From: Bacteroidales bacterium
GTDB lineage: Bacteria; Bacteroidota; Bacteroidia; Bacteroidales; VadinHA17
DNA: 64,000 nucleotides
Assembly: GCA_029932855.1 (NCBI GenBank)
Contig: JAOZPG010000001.1
Span: 1-64,000 of the forward strand
Reading direction: 5' to 3'
The notes below the pieces were generated by a model that saw only the letters and a program-made list of their open reading frames with translations, did not search any database and was not told the DNA's origin. How positions within the stretch are numbered: the stretch's first letter is position 1; the number at the start of each line of letters is the position of its first letter. A program made the position numbers and the translations under genes. Shown here piece after piece: positions 54,658 through 64,000 of the stretch.

Positions 54658-57501
54658 TTATTCTCCTTCGGCCTGCTCAGAGAACCATCGTAATAAAACC
54701 CTTTTTATTTCTTCTATCCTTACAGGCTTGGGAATAAAATCATTCATTCCTTCCTCTTTAGCTCTGTCCCTGGCTTCATTTCCGATATCAGCAGTAATTG
54801 CTACAATAGGAAAATCCTTCCCCTTATCTCTCATAAGACCTGTAGCTTCCCAACCATCCATTTCGGGCATCATAATGTCCATAAAAACAATGTCATAGTC
54901 TTTTTTTTCTGTCATTTCCACTGCTATCTTCCCATTTTCGGCAATATCAATTTCATAACCCAGATTTTTGAAAAAAGTTTTATTCACTTTCTGGTTAATA
55001 AGATTATCTTCCGCAACAAGTATTTCAATATCCTTACGCAAGCGGGTAAGTTGTTCTGTGTTTTTCGTGGTCATCTTAATATTAGGGAAATTCTCCTGGA
55101 AAATATTGAAGAACTCCGAGCCATTACAAGGCTCTATTAAATAATAATCAATCCCCAGTTTACGACTTCTTACATAATTACCCTTCTTGTCATTCGAGCT
55201 GGCCATAATGATCAGGTACTTATCTACCAGGCCTCTTTCATTCAAAGCTTCAGCCAGTTTAAATGCATCAAAACTGACTGAATCCCTGAGAATAAGTATA
55301 TGATATCTTTCTTTTCCCGATTCAAGATTAGACTCAATCAGATTGATGGTTTTTTCCTGGTAGAAATTCAAACGGGCAGAAAGTCCGAAATTCTTTAACA
55401 TCTCCATTATCTTCTGCCCATAATTATCATTGTCTTTGATGACAAGGACATTTATATGTGAATAACTGGTGATTTTATCAACAGATATCTCTTTTTTGCG
55501 CCTTTCGTCTGCAAATAGTTCAATGTTGTAAATAAACCTTGTGCCCGGACAGGAAGGATCCTCAGATAGTCCTGAGGGACTTTCAACCCTGATTTCTCCC
55601 CTAAGCAATTCTACCATCTGCTTTGAAAGAGTAGTACCCAGTCCTGAACCTTCAAATTTCCTTGCAGCCGTTCCGTTAAGCTGATTAAAAGAACTGAAAA
55701 TCGAATCAATATCCTCTTTCTGAATACCTATACCTGTATCCTCAACAACAAATTGAAGTCTAAGCTTACCGGAAATATTTTCCAGTTGTTCTATCCTTAA
55801 ATTAATCAATCCCCTCTCCGTAAACTTAATCGCATTATCACCAAGGTGGTTGATGATCTGCCTGATTTTAAACGGATCCCCTATTATGTTATCAGGAATA
55901 TTATCATCAATCCTGAGATTTATTGTCAGGTTTTTCTCCTGGGCCCTGGGAGTTAACAGCTTAACGGCATGGTCCATCTCCTCCCTCAGTTTAAATGGTA
56001 TCTCATCTATGATCATCTTACCTGCCTCTATCTTGGAATAAGTAAGAATATCGTCAACTATAGAAAGAAGTAATTCTGCAGATTTTTTTATACTCAGTAC
56101 AAAATCCTTTTGTTTTACCTTAAGATTGCCCAGATCAAGGCTTTCTGTAAGTCCGATTATACCATTTAAAGGAGTTCGTATTTCATGACTCATATTTGCC
56201 AGAAAATCTGATTTAGTCTTAACAGCAATAGCTTTTTGTTTCCTGGCTTTTTCAAAAACAGTTACATCGCCTATAACATCGAGAGTAAATTTTTCTTTCC
56301 CCTTCATCATTACCAACTCGTTTATCAACAACCAGTATTCTTCGTTTTTCTTCTTATACAATATAACCTCATCAAGGTTCTGGCTCTTAATATTTCTGCC
56401 ATTTTTCTTTTTAAAAGAATCTACATACCGGTCTCCGAGCTTCTTGCCTTCAACAATATCATATACACCTTCAAATAATGTCCTGGCTTTATTATTTACC
56501 AGCTTAACTATTTTTTCTTCATCATACATAATAATGCCCATCGGAATATTATTTATTAGTTTTAAATAATTTTCCTCTGCAGATCTCACAATTTTCAATT
56601 GCCTGTTATTCTCCCTGAGATGAAAATAATAGAATAGTATTATTAAGAGTATCAATAGGGTAGAAATAAATGCAATAGCTATTGAATTGGATATTATTGA
56701 TCTTAATAAAAGATCTGATTGCATTGAAAAGACAATTCCAAAATCATGTCGCAAAAAACGGATAGAATAAAAAGCCGATATGATATCTTTTTCTTCGCCA
56801 TTCAATATAAGTCTGTGCTGAATAGCATCCGCCATTTCTTCTGCCACTTCATTTGCTATATCCATCACTGCCGGCACAATGAACTCTTCCAGGTCTTCAT
56901 AATTATTATATAATATGTTCCCCTCAGTGTCAATTAACCATTGCCACTGTATTCCTTCCATATGTGACTTGTTAAAAACTGAACTTATAGCACCTAAATA
57001 ATCAAGCGTAACAACCAGATTGCCTTCTATCTGGTTGTCCCTGAATACCGGCAGATAAAATAAATATTCCCCGTTTTGAAGATTTATTTTGTCTATATGC
57101 GATATCTCTTTTTGTTTATGGGCGACATAGCTATCAGAAATATATTTGTTTTTGCGGTCACGAAATAAATTATAAACATTATTGTTCCTGTCGAAATAAA
57201 CAATATTTGAAACCAGGTTTTCATACTTTGAATAAAATATCTCAAGCTTTGTAATAATGGTTCTCTGAGCAGCAGGATCAGAGAAAAAATCAATAAAGTT
57301 CTCAGAAAAAATTATATAATTCAGGTCGCTTTCAAAAAGATAACCCATCCTTTCAATTTCTGATGAGCTAACCTGGGTTTGTTTTAAAAGAATATTTTTC
57401 TGCAGGCTAAGTTGCTTATTATAAATAGCCAGATAGTAATATATATTTGCCAGCAGCAGCAATACAATTAATACAGGTATGATTATATATATCTTCTTCA
57501 T
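54658..57501 (-). CDS. Hybrid sensor histidine kinase with two receiver-type domains
   Basis: This 947-residue protein has membrane helices at about 6-26 and 270-292 around a periplasmic Cache-like sensor. A PAS domain (about 305-420) follows, then a dimerisation/phospho-acceptor domain with H439 in MSHEIRTPLNG, an ATPase domain (GDNAIKF, VEDTGIGI, GSGLGTTLSKQ), a degenerate receiver (about 705-825) without a clear phospho-Asp motif, and a complete receiver (about 830-940) with D875 in FMDIMMPEMDG. Signal and output are unknown. It may feed a phosphorelay, as no output domain is present. Its stop is about 10 bases upstream of the mnmH start region on the same strand. Confidence 0.92.
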   Translation of the reverse strand: MKKIYIIIPVLIVLLLLANIYYYLAIYNKQLSLQKNILLKQTQVSSSEIERMGYLFESDLNYIIFSENFIDFFSDPAAQRTIITKLEIFYSKYENLVSNIVYFDRNNNVYNLFRDRKNKYISDSYVAHKQKEISHIDKINLQNGEYLFYLPVFRDNQIEGNLVVTLDYLGAISSVFNKSHMEGIQWQWLIDTEGNILYNNYEDLEEFIVPAVMDIANEVAEEMADAIQHRLILNGEEKDIISAFYSIRFLRHDFGIVFSMQSDLLLRSIISNSIAIAFISTLLILLIILFYYFHLRENNRQLKIVRSAEENYLKLINNIPMGIIMYDEEKIVKLVNNKARTLFEGVYDIVEGKKLGDRYVDSFKKKNGRNIKSQNLDEVILYKKKNEEYWLLINELVMMKGKEKFTLDVIGDVTVFEKARKQKAIAVKTKSDFLANMSHEIRTPLNGIIGLTESLDLGNLKVKQKDFVLSIKKSAELLLSIVDDILTYSKIEAGKMIIDEIPFKLREEMDHAVKLLTPRAQEKNLTINLRIDDNIPDNIIGDPFKIRQIINHLGDNAIKFTERGLINLRIEQLENISGKLRLQFVVEDTGIGIQKEDIDSIFSSFNQLNGTAARKFEGSGLGTTLSKQMVELLRGEIRVESPSGLSEDPSCPGTRFIYNIELFADERRKKEISVDKITSYSHINVLVIKDNDNYGQKIMEMLKNFGLSARLNFYQEKTINLIESNLESGKERYHILILRDSVSFDAFKLAEALNERGLVDKYLIIMASSNDKKGNYVRSRKLGIDYYLIEPCNGSEFFNIFQENFPNIKMTTKNTEQLTRLRKDIEILVAEDNLINQKVNKTFFKNLGYEIDIAENGKIAVEMTEKKDYDIVFMDIMMPEMDGWEATGLMRDKGKDFPIVAITADIGNEARDRAKEEGMNDFIPKPVRIEEIKRVLLRWFSEQAEGE

Positions 57502-57593
57502 TCTGTCCTGCTTTTCATCTATTCAAGCTCACCGGCACCTGCCGGTCTTGTTTATAAATATTAAAGTAAACAATAAATAGTAAAAAACCCGTT

Positions 57594-58550
57594 CTATTTC
57601 CTGTACTTATTTTCTTCATCATGAAAAAGGTTTACATAATTAATATACCTGAAATAGCTTATTTCTCCGGCTTTCACTGCTTCTATCACCCTGCAACCCG
57701 GTTCATCAATGTGTTTACAATTATAGAATCTACAGTTTTTTGACATTTTAAATATCTCGGGGAAAAAATGATATAATTCTTCTTTCTCAAAGAAAACCAG
57801 CCCAAAGCCTTTAATGCCGGGAGTGTCTATTATTCTTTCACCAGATTTTAATTCATACATTTGGGTAAAGCTTGTTGTATGTTTACCTGCCTGGTGAAAC
57901 CTGGATATTTCAGAAGTGCTTAAATTAAGTGAAGGATCAAGTTTATTGATAAGTGTGGTTTTTCCAACACCTGAATTACCGGATATAAGGCTCACTTTCC
58001 CCTTTAAAAATTCTTTTACCTGGTCAAGACCAATCCCTTCCTTTGCCGATATTGAAATGCATTTATAACCAATCTTTTCATAAACCGAAATAAGTTCATT
58101 CATTTCCTTAAGGAGGACGGAATCATAAGAATCCAACTTATTAAATATCAATATTGCCGGGATACTGTAAGCTTCTGCAGATACAAGAAACCTGTCAATA
58201 AATTCTGTATAGGTTTTCGGAGCTTTAAGGCTTAACAACAGTATTGCCTGATCGATATTTGCTGCAATAACCTGAGATTGTTTAGATAGCTTTGAGGCTT
58301 TTCTTACAATATGGTTTTCCCTTTCGTAAATCTTGATTATAAGCGGGGTTTCATTTTTGTCTGCACGAATTTTAACCTTGTCGCCAACAGCAACAGGATT
58401 TGTACTTCTTACTACCTGCTTCCTGAATTTCCCCTTTATCTTACAATCAACTGTTTTGCCTTCATCTGTTAATACCGAGAACCAGCTTCCCGTTGACTTT
58501 ACAACAAGACCCTCAGAAACAAATGAATCATTTTCAGGCTTATTGCCCAT
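57594..58550 (-). CDS. rsgA: Ribosome small subunit-dependent GTPase RsgA
   Basis: This 318-residue circularly permuted GTPase matures the 30S subunit. The order is an OB fold (about 12-75), G4 NKLD (137-140), G1 GNSGVGKT (191-198) and G3 DTPG (242-245). The zinc domain has C273, C278, H280 and C286. The permuted order is diagnostic of RsgA. It is divergent from the exonuclease gene. Confidence 0.95.
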   Translation of the reverse strand: MGNKPENDSFVSEGLVVKSTGSWFSVLTDEGKTVDCKIKGKFRKQVVRSTNPVAVGDKVKIRADKNETPLIIKIYERENHIVRKASKLSKQSQVIAANIDQAILLLSLKAPKTYTEFIDRFLVSAEAYSIPAILIFNKLDSYDSVLLKEMNELISVYEKIGYKCISISAKEGIGLDQVKEFLKGKVSLISGNSGVGKTTLINKLDPSLNLSTSEISRFHQAGKHTTSFTQMYELKSGERIIDTPGIKGFGLVFFEKEELYHFFPEIFKMSKNCRFYNCKHIDEPGCRVIEAVKAGEISYFRYINYVNLFHDEENKYRK

Positions 58551-58645
58551 ATATATACTATTTTCCAGTCAGCAAAATTAAAGAAATTCTTCCGATAAAT
58601 AGAATTGCATATATTTATGACCTTTAAAGAAAAAAGAAAAGCTAA

Positions 58646-59413
58646 ATGAAAAAGATATATTCATATAACGTAAACGGAATAAGAGCTGCATTAAATAAAG
58701 CTTTTACTGACTGGTTGATAAAAGAAAAGCCTGATATTGTATGTATCCAGGAAACCAAAGCCAGTGAAGATCAGGTTGAAACAACAGTTTTTAGCAAACT
58801 AGGATATTATCATTACTGGGTATCAGCTCAAAAAAAGGGATATAGCGGAGTTCTTATTCTTAGTAAAACCGAACCAGATAATGTTGTCAGGGGAATGGGA
58901 ATGGATAAATATGATACCGAAGGCAGGGTAATAAGAGTTGATTATGGGAACCTCAGTCTTATCAATGTTTATGTCCCTTCGGGCACTATGGGCGGGATAC
59001 GACAAGATTTTAAAATGGAATTCCTTGAAGATTTTCTTGCGTTTATAAATGATCTGAAAAAAGAAAGGCCAAAACTGGTAATTACCGGGGATTTTAATAT
59101 CTGTCATAAACCTATTGACATTAACCATCCTGAAAGGCATAAAAAATCATCAGGCTTCCTGCCAGAGGAAAGGAAGTGGATGGACAGATGGGAAAAAAGT
59201 GGATTTATTGACAGCTTCAGGAAATTTAACCAGGAAGCTGAACAATACACATGGTGGAGTTACCGTGCCAACTCAAGAGCAAAAAACCTAGGCTGGAGAA
59301 TTGATTATTTTTGGCTTAGTACTTCTCTCCACGATAATTTATTATCAGCATCTATACTTCCCGGGGCATATCATTCTGATCACTGTCCCATAAAGATAGA
59401 GCTCGATCTTTGA
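58646..59413 (+). CDS. xth: Exodeoxyribonuclease III / AP endonuclease
   Basis: This 255-residue protein belongs to the ExoIII/ExoA family. [12 protein letters not shown] is the N-terminal motif. E36 in CIQETKAS binds the metal. VTGD-type ITGDFNICH and the terminal SDHCPI carry the catalytic Asp and His. It repairs abasic sites by base-excision repair. It is a single gene; a weak hairpin GATCC/GGATC at 59454-59470 followed by TTTTTT may end it. Confidence 0.94.
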   Translation: MKKIYSYNVNGIRAALNKAFTDWLIKEKPDIVCIQETKASEDQVETTVFSKLGYYHYWVSAQKKGYSGVLILSKTEPDNVVRGMGMDKYDTEGRVIRVDYGNLSLINVYVPSGTMGGIRQDFKMEFLEDFLAFINDLKKERPKLVITGDFNICHKPIDINHPERHKKSSGFLPEERKWMDRWEKSGFIDSFRKFNQEAEQYTWWSYRANSRAKNLGWRIDYFWLSTSLHDNLLSASILPGAYHSDHCPIKIELDL

Positions 59414-59488
59414 AAAAGTTTAGCTATTACCTGTTTTTACATTTACAAAGCATGATCCTCACGATGGATCAAATGTTTTTTATAACTG

Positions 59489-60157
59489 CTAATTGAATGA
59501 CTGTGCAAAGCTGTAGGGATCACGGAAATAGCCGTCGGCACCAATTTTTTCACTAAAGGATTTGGATACTGCTGCTCCTCCCACAAATATTTTTGTACTG
59601 CTATTATTTTCTCTCAGCTTTGTAATTACCTCCTCCATATTTAACATTGTTGTGGTAAGCAATGCACTTATTCCAATAATTGCTTCCTTATGTTCATTCA
59701 CAGATTTTACAAATTTATCACCACCCACATCTGTGCCAAGATCTATTACACTCCACCCGTCGCCTTCCATAATCATCTTCACCAGGTTTTTACCTATATC
59801 ATGCAGATCACCTTTTACTGTTCCAATTATCAGGGTTCCTTTTGATGGCATTTCTCCTCCATCGAAAAATGGCTTAAGATGATCCATTGCAGCATTCATT
59901 GCTTTTGCCGAGATTAACATGTTTGGTATAAAGGCCTCACCCCTGGCAAATTTTTCACCTATCCGGGACATACCGGGCATTAAACCGTCATTAAGTATTA
60001 TTTGTGGATCTATACCTCTTTCCAGGGCTTGTTGCGTAATCTCTGAAGCACCGTCCATATCTTTCATTTCCGGTGGATAAGGAGTAACTTTATTTATCTT
60101 GCCCACTTCAACAAGCATAGATAATCTTTCTAATAATTCACTCATTTCTAATTCCAA
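59489..60157 (-). CDS. Corrinoid (B12-binding) methyltransferase protein
   Basis: This 222-residue corrinoid carrier is of the MtaC/MttC type. A helical cap domain (about 1-95) precedes the Rossmann B12-binding domain, with the signature GDLHDIG (116-122). H119 is the lower cobalt ligand. The GG-containing strand VGGAAVS follows later. It shuttles a methyl group between a substrate methyltransferase and an acceptor. It starts 2 bases after the stop of the URO-D-like methyltransferase, so the two form an operon. No MtaB/MttB-type substrate enzyme or reductive activator is in the window. Confidence 0.88.
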   Translation of the reverse strand: MELEMSELLERLSMLVEVGKINKVTPYPPEMKDMDGASEITQQALERGIDPQIILNDGLMPGMSRIGEKFARGEAFIPNMLISAKAMNAAMDHLKPFFDGGEMPSKGTLIIGTVKGDLHDIGKNLVKMIMEGDGWSVIDLGTDVGGDKFVKSVNEHKEAIIGISALLTTTMLNMEEVITKLRENNSSTKIFVGGAAVSKSFSEKIGADGYFRDPYSFAQSFN

Positions 60158-60159
60158 TT

Positions 60160-61212
60160 TTAAATATTCTTTACTGCAGATATCATTGCAAAATAATTTT
60201 CATCGGGTATATAATCAGGAATACTGTTTCCCGAACCCAAAAGATACCCTCCTCTGGATAATTGTTTTCTAAGCATTGCCAGCGATCTCCTTTGAATATC
60301 TTTCACGGGCATCCGGGCCAGGAAATCCATATCTATTCCGCCAATAATTGCTATACGTTTCCCCCACAGATCATAGGCCTCCTCAACCGGTATTATCAGG
60401 TCTTCAAACGAATGTTTGCCATCATATTTCATATCAACAATTACATCCTTCATTACATCTTTAACCTGACCACATGAATGAAGAATGGCTGGTTTACCAG
60501 CCCTGTGAATTACTTCTACAATTTTCTTATGCCATGGAAAGACCCAGCGCCTTAACATTTCCGGTGGGAACATAGTCTGATTCTTAAATCCCCAGTCATC
60601 ATTGACAATACATGCTCCAACTGTATCTATTGAGGCTACAATTTCATAAAATTTCAATAATCTTTCGCCTACAAAATTAAAAATATTTGTCGTAAGAGTT
60701 TCATCAAGCATGTACATAAGACTAATATTCTCGAAACCTGCAAGGTCAATTACATTTTCCAGTAAGCCTCCGTTACCACTTGCAATAAGCTTCATACCAT
60801 CGGGAAGCAGTTTCCCCAGGTCATTATAAAGTTCATAATCTCCCGCCCGGGCATCAGGCCAGGGATATTTCTCAAAGCTTTCCCAATCTGTTATCATGCT
60901 TCCTGCATTAAGCGACCTGCTCTCTTTTTCAGCCATATTTCCTTTTGGAAAATCAAGGGTATTTGTTCTCCATGCAGAAATTGTTGTATAATCATAGCCT
61001 GCATTTGTAAAGGCTTTAATAAGCCTCCTGAACGGAGCCAGCCTTGAGGATTTGTTTTCGTTTTTTTCTCCTGATAGTTTTCCCAGAATACGATCATTCA
61101 TAGCAAATTCAAACAAGGTGGGCCTGTGTGGTATATCTCGACGTAATACCCTTAAAAACTGTTCAAAATCCGGTTCAAAATTTTTATCTCTCTGGTAATA
61201 TACCTTACTCAT
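60160..61212 (-). CDS. Uroporphyrinogen decarboxylase-family methyltransferase
   Basis: This 350-residue URO-D-fold protein is related to the MtaA/CmuA methyltransferases rather than HemE. HSCG (ILHSCGQVKDV, about 245-255) provides the His/Cys zinc ligands used by corrinoid methyltransferases. Pairing with the corrinoid protein 2 bases downstream supports methyl transfer. Which methylated substrate is used (for example methoxy-aromatics or methylamines) is unknown. Upstream is a divergent AraC regulator, and between them lies a -7 element with TTGCA repeats in the activator position. Confidence 0.82.
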   Translation of the reverse strand: MSKVYYQRDKNFEPDFEQFLRVLRRDIPHRPTLFEFAMNDRILGKLSGEKNENKSSRLAPFRRLIKAFTNAGYDYTTISAWRTNTLDFPKGNMAEKESRSLNAGSMITDWESFEKYPWPDARAGDYELYNDLGKLLPDGMKLIASGNGGLLENVIDLAGFENISLMYMLDETLTTNIFNFVGERLLKFYEIVASIDTVGACIVNDDWGFKNQTMFPPEMLRRWVFPWHKKIVEVIHRAGKPAILHSCGQVKDVMKDVIVDMKYDGKHSFEDLIIPVEEAYDLWGKRIAIIGGIDMDFLARMPVKDIQRRSLAMLRKQLSRGGYLLGSGNSIPDYIPDENYFAMISAVKNI

Positions 61213-61234
61213 ATAACTGTTATTTATCCATTTA

Positions 61235-61242
61235 CAAATATA
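61235..61242 (-). promoter_or_regulatory. -7 element of the methyltransferase operon, without a -33 box
   Basis: On the minus strand TATATTTG matches TAnnTTTG exactly, about 23 bases before the URO-D start codon. No TTTG is found at the right distance upstream. That region is instead occupied by TTGCA repeats, which fits a promoter that needs an activator. Confidence 0.5.
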
Positions 61243-61264
61243 TCTGCTTCCTGTCGATATTATA

Positions 61265-61300
61265 TTGCAATTATTTGCAGATTATTATACTATTCTTGCA
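61265..61300. promoter_or_regulatory. Helically phased TTGCA repeats (AraC operator candidate)
   Basis: TTGCA occurs at 61265, 61275 and 61296, at distances of 10 and 21 bases, that is, one and two helical turns. The first and third are part of TTGCAATT. They lie between the divergent AraC regulator and the methyltransferase operon, just upstream of the latter's -7 element. AraC-family proteins bind such direct repeats through two helix-turn-helix units. Confidence 0.55.
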
Positions 61301-61330
61301 ATTCACACCTATTTATCATATTTTAATAAA

Positions 61331-62185
61331 ATGAAAGCAAAAAAGGAAAAGATTATTTACCCTGTTCAAAGTTCTTTCAAAATATTGAAATATAAAGTTC
61401 CCTATTTTGATATGCCCTTTCATTACCATCCTGAATATGAACTGGTATATATTAACAAGGGTTCAGGATTAAGATACATAGGGAATTCCATTCATAAATT
61501 CAGGGATGGTGATATGGTTCTTATTGGTCCCGGGCTTGCACATGTATGGGTTAACCCGAAAGAATATCAAAAAGATAAAACTCAATTGAGCACAGAAGCA
61601 ATTGTTCTCCAGTTTTCTATTGACCTATTAAGTTCAATGATAGATACTCCTGAATTTACTCATATTAAAGATCTTTTATCAAGGTCACAAAGAGGTATTA
61701 AAATAAACAGCAAAACGAAAAAGAAGGTATACGAAATTCTTCAAGGCTCCATTAATAGTAAAGGTATTACCAAATTCATTAAACTGTTGAATATACTTGA
61801 TATATTATCACAAGATAAAAACACTGAATTGCTTAACCCGGCCAGTAATACCGAACAACTCTATAGTAAAGACACCCGCATAAATGCAGTTTATCAGCTG
61901 GTAATGTCATTTTACAACAGGAAGATAGGTGTAAAGGAAGCCGCTGAAATTGCAAATATGGAACAATCAGCTTTCTGCAGGTTCTTCAAGGATAATACCA
62001 ACAAAAGTTTCACGAATTTCCTGAATGAAACAAGGATCAACAGGGCATGCAGCCTTTTACTTGAAAAGAAACTGTCAATAAGCCAGGTTGCCTGGGAAAC
62101 CGGCTTTAACAATACTGCAAATTTTTACAGACAGTTTAACAAACACACCGGGAAAACACCCGCAAAATTTAGAAATAATAATTAA
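61331..62185 (+). CDS. AraC-family transcriptional regulator
   Basis: This 284-residue regulator has an N-terminal cupin sensor (about 20-105; PFHYHPEYELVYINKG and FRDGDMVLIGPGLAHVW) and a C-terminal double helix-turn-helix (about 180-282; GVKEAAEIANMEQSAFCRFF and SISQVAWETGFNNTANFYR). ATG at 61331 is chosen; the longer frame from 61265 would run through the operator repeats. It is divergent from the corrinoid methyltransferase operon, which it probably activates on binding a small inducer. Confidence 0.9.
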   Translation: MKAKKEKIIYPVQSSFKILKYKVPYFDMPFHYHPEYELVYINKGSGLRYIGNSIHKFRDGDMVLIGPGLAHVWVNPKEYQKDKTQLSTEAIVLQFSIDLLSSMIDTPEFTHIKDLLSRSQRGIKINSKTKKKVYEILQGSINSKGITKFIKLLNILDILSQDKNTELLNPASNTEQLYSKDTRINAVYQLVMSFYNRKIGVKEAAEIANMEQSAFCRFFKDNTNKSFTNFLNETRINRACSLLLEKKLSISQVAWETGFNNTANFYRQFNKHTGKTPAKFRNNN

Positions 62186-62229
62186 ATAATACACCATTAA
62201 TCCTGATAGGCAAAGGAATAATTAACTTG

Positions 62230-63729
62230 TTAAAAAAACTTGTTTTTTACTCCAAAATTTCTCATGATAATATAGAATAGGGCAAACTGAATAGCAAAAC
62301 CTGCAAGAATGATGTAAGGTGTTTGATATACCGCTGCAAGATAAAAAGAAATAGCTGCTGCCAATCCCGTTACCCCGGCATAAGCCATTTGTGTAATAAC
62401 ATGTTTAATGTGTACGCTGTCAGCACCCATTGAAGCTAATACGGTTGTATCCGAAATAGGAGAAGTATGATCTCCGAACAAACCCCCACTTAAAACAGCT
62501 GCAATACTAATATATAACGAGGCCTCCAATTCCAGTGCTACGGGAATGGCAATAGCCATAAGTATGGCAAAAGTTCCATAAGAGGATCCTGTTGACAATG
62601 AGATAAATGCCCCTGATAAAAATACAAGGACAGGAAAAAATTCGGGAGAGACTATTCCATTTAACTGATTTGCAATAAACTCCGCGGTTTGCAACCTTAC
62701 ACAGATATCAGACAGTGACCATGCAAACATTAGTATGATCATTATAAAAACCATTTTTTCAATCCCCTTAACAAATAACTTAAGTGATTTTTGTAATGAA
62801 AAATGAGAAATATAACGCAACAATAATGCTAGAGTAATTGCCGAGCTAACATAAGCTATAATAAGTGTTGATCGAATATGAACCCCCGACAGTCCTGATG
62901 ATCTTACAAAATGAAATATAAGAAGTGCTGCTATTATAGAAAATAAAACAAGAAGTGGAAGTATCAATACCCATAGTGATCCATCTTTATCACCGGCATC
63001 TATGCTGTGTTGGTATTCAATTGTGCTGATTTTCTTTTCCTCATTTTCATAAGATATTTGTGCTTTTGCCATAGGACCAAAATCTCTTCTCATCAATGCT
63101 ATCATTGGAACTGAAAAGAGTGCAAGAATTGCATAATACTGGTACGGGAGTACATTTATCAATACAGAAAATGACTCTTCAGCACCGGGTCCCGAATATG
63201 ATTGTTCTATTAAACTCATAATATATGCTCCCCAGCCTATGAATGGTATAAGAATACAAATAGGTGAAGAGGTAGTATCCAGAATAAATGCCAGTTTTTC
63301 CTTACAGATCTTAAGCTCCTTGTATAGCGGTTGAAATAGCGGACCTAATATCAGACTATTCCCTGAATCTGTAAAGAAAATACCAAGGCCTCCAAGCCAG
63401 GTTGCAACCTGTGCCTGTAAGGGAGTAGAAATATAGCGTGTAATTTTTCTGGCAAAGACTTTTGCTCCCCCTGATGCTTCAAGCAAATGTACAAATCCGC
63501 CAATAGCTGCAAGTGTAAGAATAACCTGGGTATTTGATGGCTCAGAAAGCTTAACAAAGATCTCATTCTCAACCAGGTCAAGCAAAGCCTCAAGTGGATT
63601 ATATGATTTTAAGATCAGGGCCCCGCTAAAAGTACCTATCGCCAGGGAAACAATTATATTCCTGCTGAGAACTGCCAGTATAATGGTCAGTACCGGTGGT
63701 AATATGGATAACAATCCAAAATCATTCAT
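62230..63729 (-). CDS. NhaC-family Na+/H+ antiporter
   Basis: This 499-residue protein has about 12 membrane helices and belongs to the NhaC/NhaC-like ion:proton antiporter family. FTDSGNSLILGP and GGLFGDHTSPISDTTVLAS are characteristic polar motifs within helices, and TTSSPICILIPFIGWGAY is the symmetric counterpart. NhaC-type proteins exchange Na+ for H+, and some relatives carry malate/lactate or amino acids. It is convergent with the AraC gene. A metabolic link with the methyltransferase set is only positional. Confidence 0.88.
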   Translation of the reverse strand: MNDFGLLSILPPVLTIILAVLSRNIIVSLAIGTFSGALILKSYNPLEALLDLVENEIFVKLSEPSNTQVILTLAAIGGFVHLLEASGGAKVFARKITRYISTPLQAQVATWLGGLGIFFTDSGNSLILGPLFQPLYKELKICKEKLAFILDTTSSPICILIPFIGWGAYIMSLIEQSYSGPGAEESFSVLINVLPYQYYAILALFSVPMIALMRRDFGPMAKAQISYENEEKKISTIEYQHSIDAGDKDGSLWVLILPLLVLFSIIAALLIFHFVRSSGLSGVHIRSTLIIAYVSSAITLALLLRYISHFSLQKSLKLFVKGIEKMVFIMIILMFAWSLSDICVRLQTAEFIANQLNGIVSPEFFPVLVFLSGAFISLSTGSSYGTFAILMAIAIPVALELEASLYISIAAVLSGGLFGDHTSPISDTTVLASMGADSVHIKHVITQMAYAGVTGLAAAISFYLAAVYQTPYIILAGFAIQFALFYIIMRNFGVKNKFF

Positions 63730-63818
63730 AATCTATATGTAATTAGCCTGGCTGAGCTCATCGTTATTTATTCCCCTGGTCGTTCATGAGCTCGTAGCTT
63801 TGCTTATTCGATTCTCCT

Positions 63819-64000
63819 TTATCTTTCCTGAGATAAATTATCTATCAAAATATAATGTTCTTTAGCTCTTAGTAAGGCAGAATCTGCCTCCTCAATTCTC
63901 CCCAGCTTCCTTAATACCTCGCTTCGTTTAAGGTGGGCTTCCCCTGCTATCCATGAATCGGGAAATGATCTTAGGCTTCTTATTAAAAGCTGCTCGGCTA
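63819..64000 (-). CDS. Partial C-terminus of a TPR-containing protein
   Basis: The reading frame is open to the window edge and ends at TAA (63819-63821). The visible 60 residues include EAHLKRSEVLRKLGRIEEAD and SALLRAKEHYILI, which have the length and small/large residue pattern of TPR helices. The N-terminal part lies beyond the window, so the protein's identity is unknown. It is on the same strand as the NhaC gene, 89 bases upstream. Confidence 0.6.
   Translation of the reverse strand, partial: AEQLLIRSLRSFPDSWIAGEAHLKRSEVLRKLGRIEEADSALLRAKEHYILIDNLSQER

Noticed and set aside
57525-57545. ACCGGC/GCCGGT hairpin between the hybrid kinase and rsgA
   Set aside because: The 6-bp stem lacks a T run on either strand and may be a chance fold.

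Overview
The window comes from a Bacteroidota chromosome, most likely an environmental member of class Bacteroidia. The evidence is: two secreted proteins with type IX secretion C-terminal domains; promoters of the Bacteroidota form TTTG-N19-TAnnTTTG; a fused ResB-CcsA cytochrome c assembly protein; a DUF2723 membrane protein; an 80-residue ATP synthase epsilon subunit; an AtpB with a signal peptide; few Shine-Dalgarno sequences; and a tRNA gene without an encoded CCA. Genus-level placement cannot be made from sequence alone.

Region 1 (1-4.5 kb) is accessory DNA that looks like two or more integron-type gene cassettes, read on the minus strand. A T9SS esterase segment is bounded by 9-bp complementary core sites (51-59 and 1251-1259). 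A 3-kb segment is bounded by another complementary pair (1376-1384 and 4444-4452). An attC-like imperfect inverted repeat lies at the junction. The 3-kb segment carries a sigma-like regulator, a small helical protein and an ImmA/IrrE protease in one overlapping operon. On the other side of a palindromic operator it carries an HNH protein and two very small proteins. No integrase is in view.

Region 2 (4.8-7.3 kb) holds tRNA-Gln, a single-domain response regulator and a TrpB2-type tryptophan synthase beta chain. Upstream of TrpB2 is a complete tryptophan attenuator: a promoter, a leader peptide with three consecutive Trp codons, an antiterminator and a terminator.

Region 3 (7.3-19.5 kb) has a DUF2723/GT117-like glycosyltransferase, a SUI1 factor, a giant secreted metalloprotease-like protein with a propeller and barrel, CcsBA, an aromatic amino acid decarboxylase and a periplasmic alpha/beta hydrolase.

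Region 4 (19.5-39.4 kb) is the energy block. atpDC stands alone. An unrelated segment (caspase-like protein, T9SS metalloprotease, DUF6438 lipoprotein) separates it from a 13-kb co-directional run: CPA1 antiporter, yceD-rpmF-plsX-fabH, bactofilin, atpZ, a small membrane protein, atpBEFHAG and a polyprenyl synthase. A terminator-like hairpin sits between atpE and atpF.

Region 5 (39.6-64 kb) holds an AAE-type transporter, an ECF sigma/anti-sigma/barrel/lipoprotein group, a TPR-SpoIIE phosphatase, peptidase E, an AsmA-like protein, two histidine kinases, a U32 protein, MnmH, RsgA and ExoA. At the end is a corrinoid methyltransferase pair divergent from an AraC regulator, with helically phased TTGCA repeats between them, then an NhaC antiporter and a partial TPR gene. 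Most genes here are ordinary chromosomal genes.
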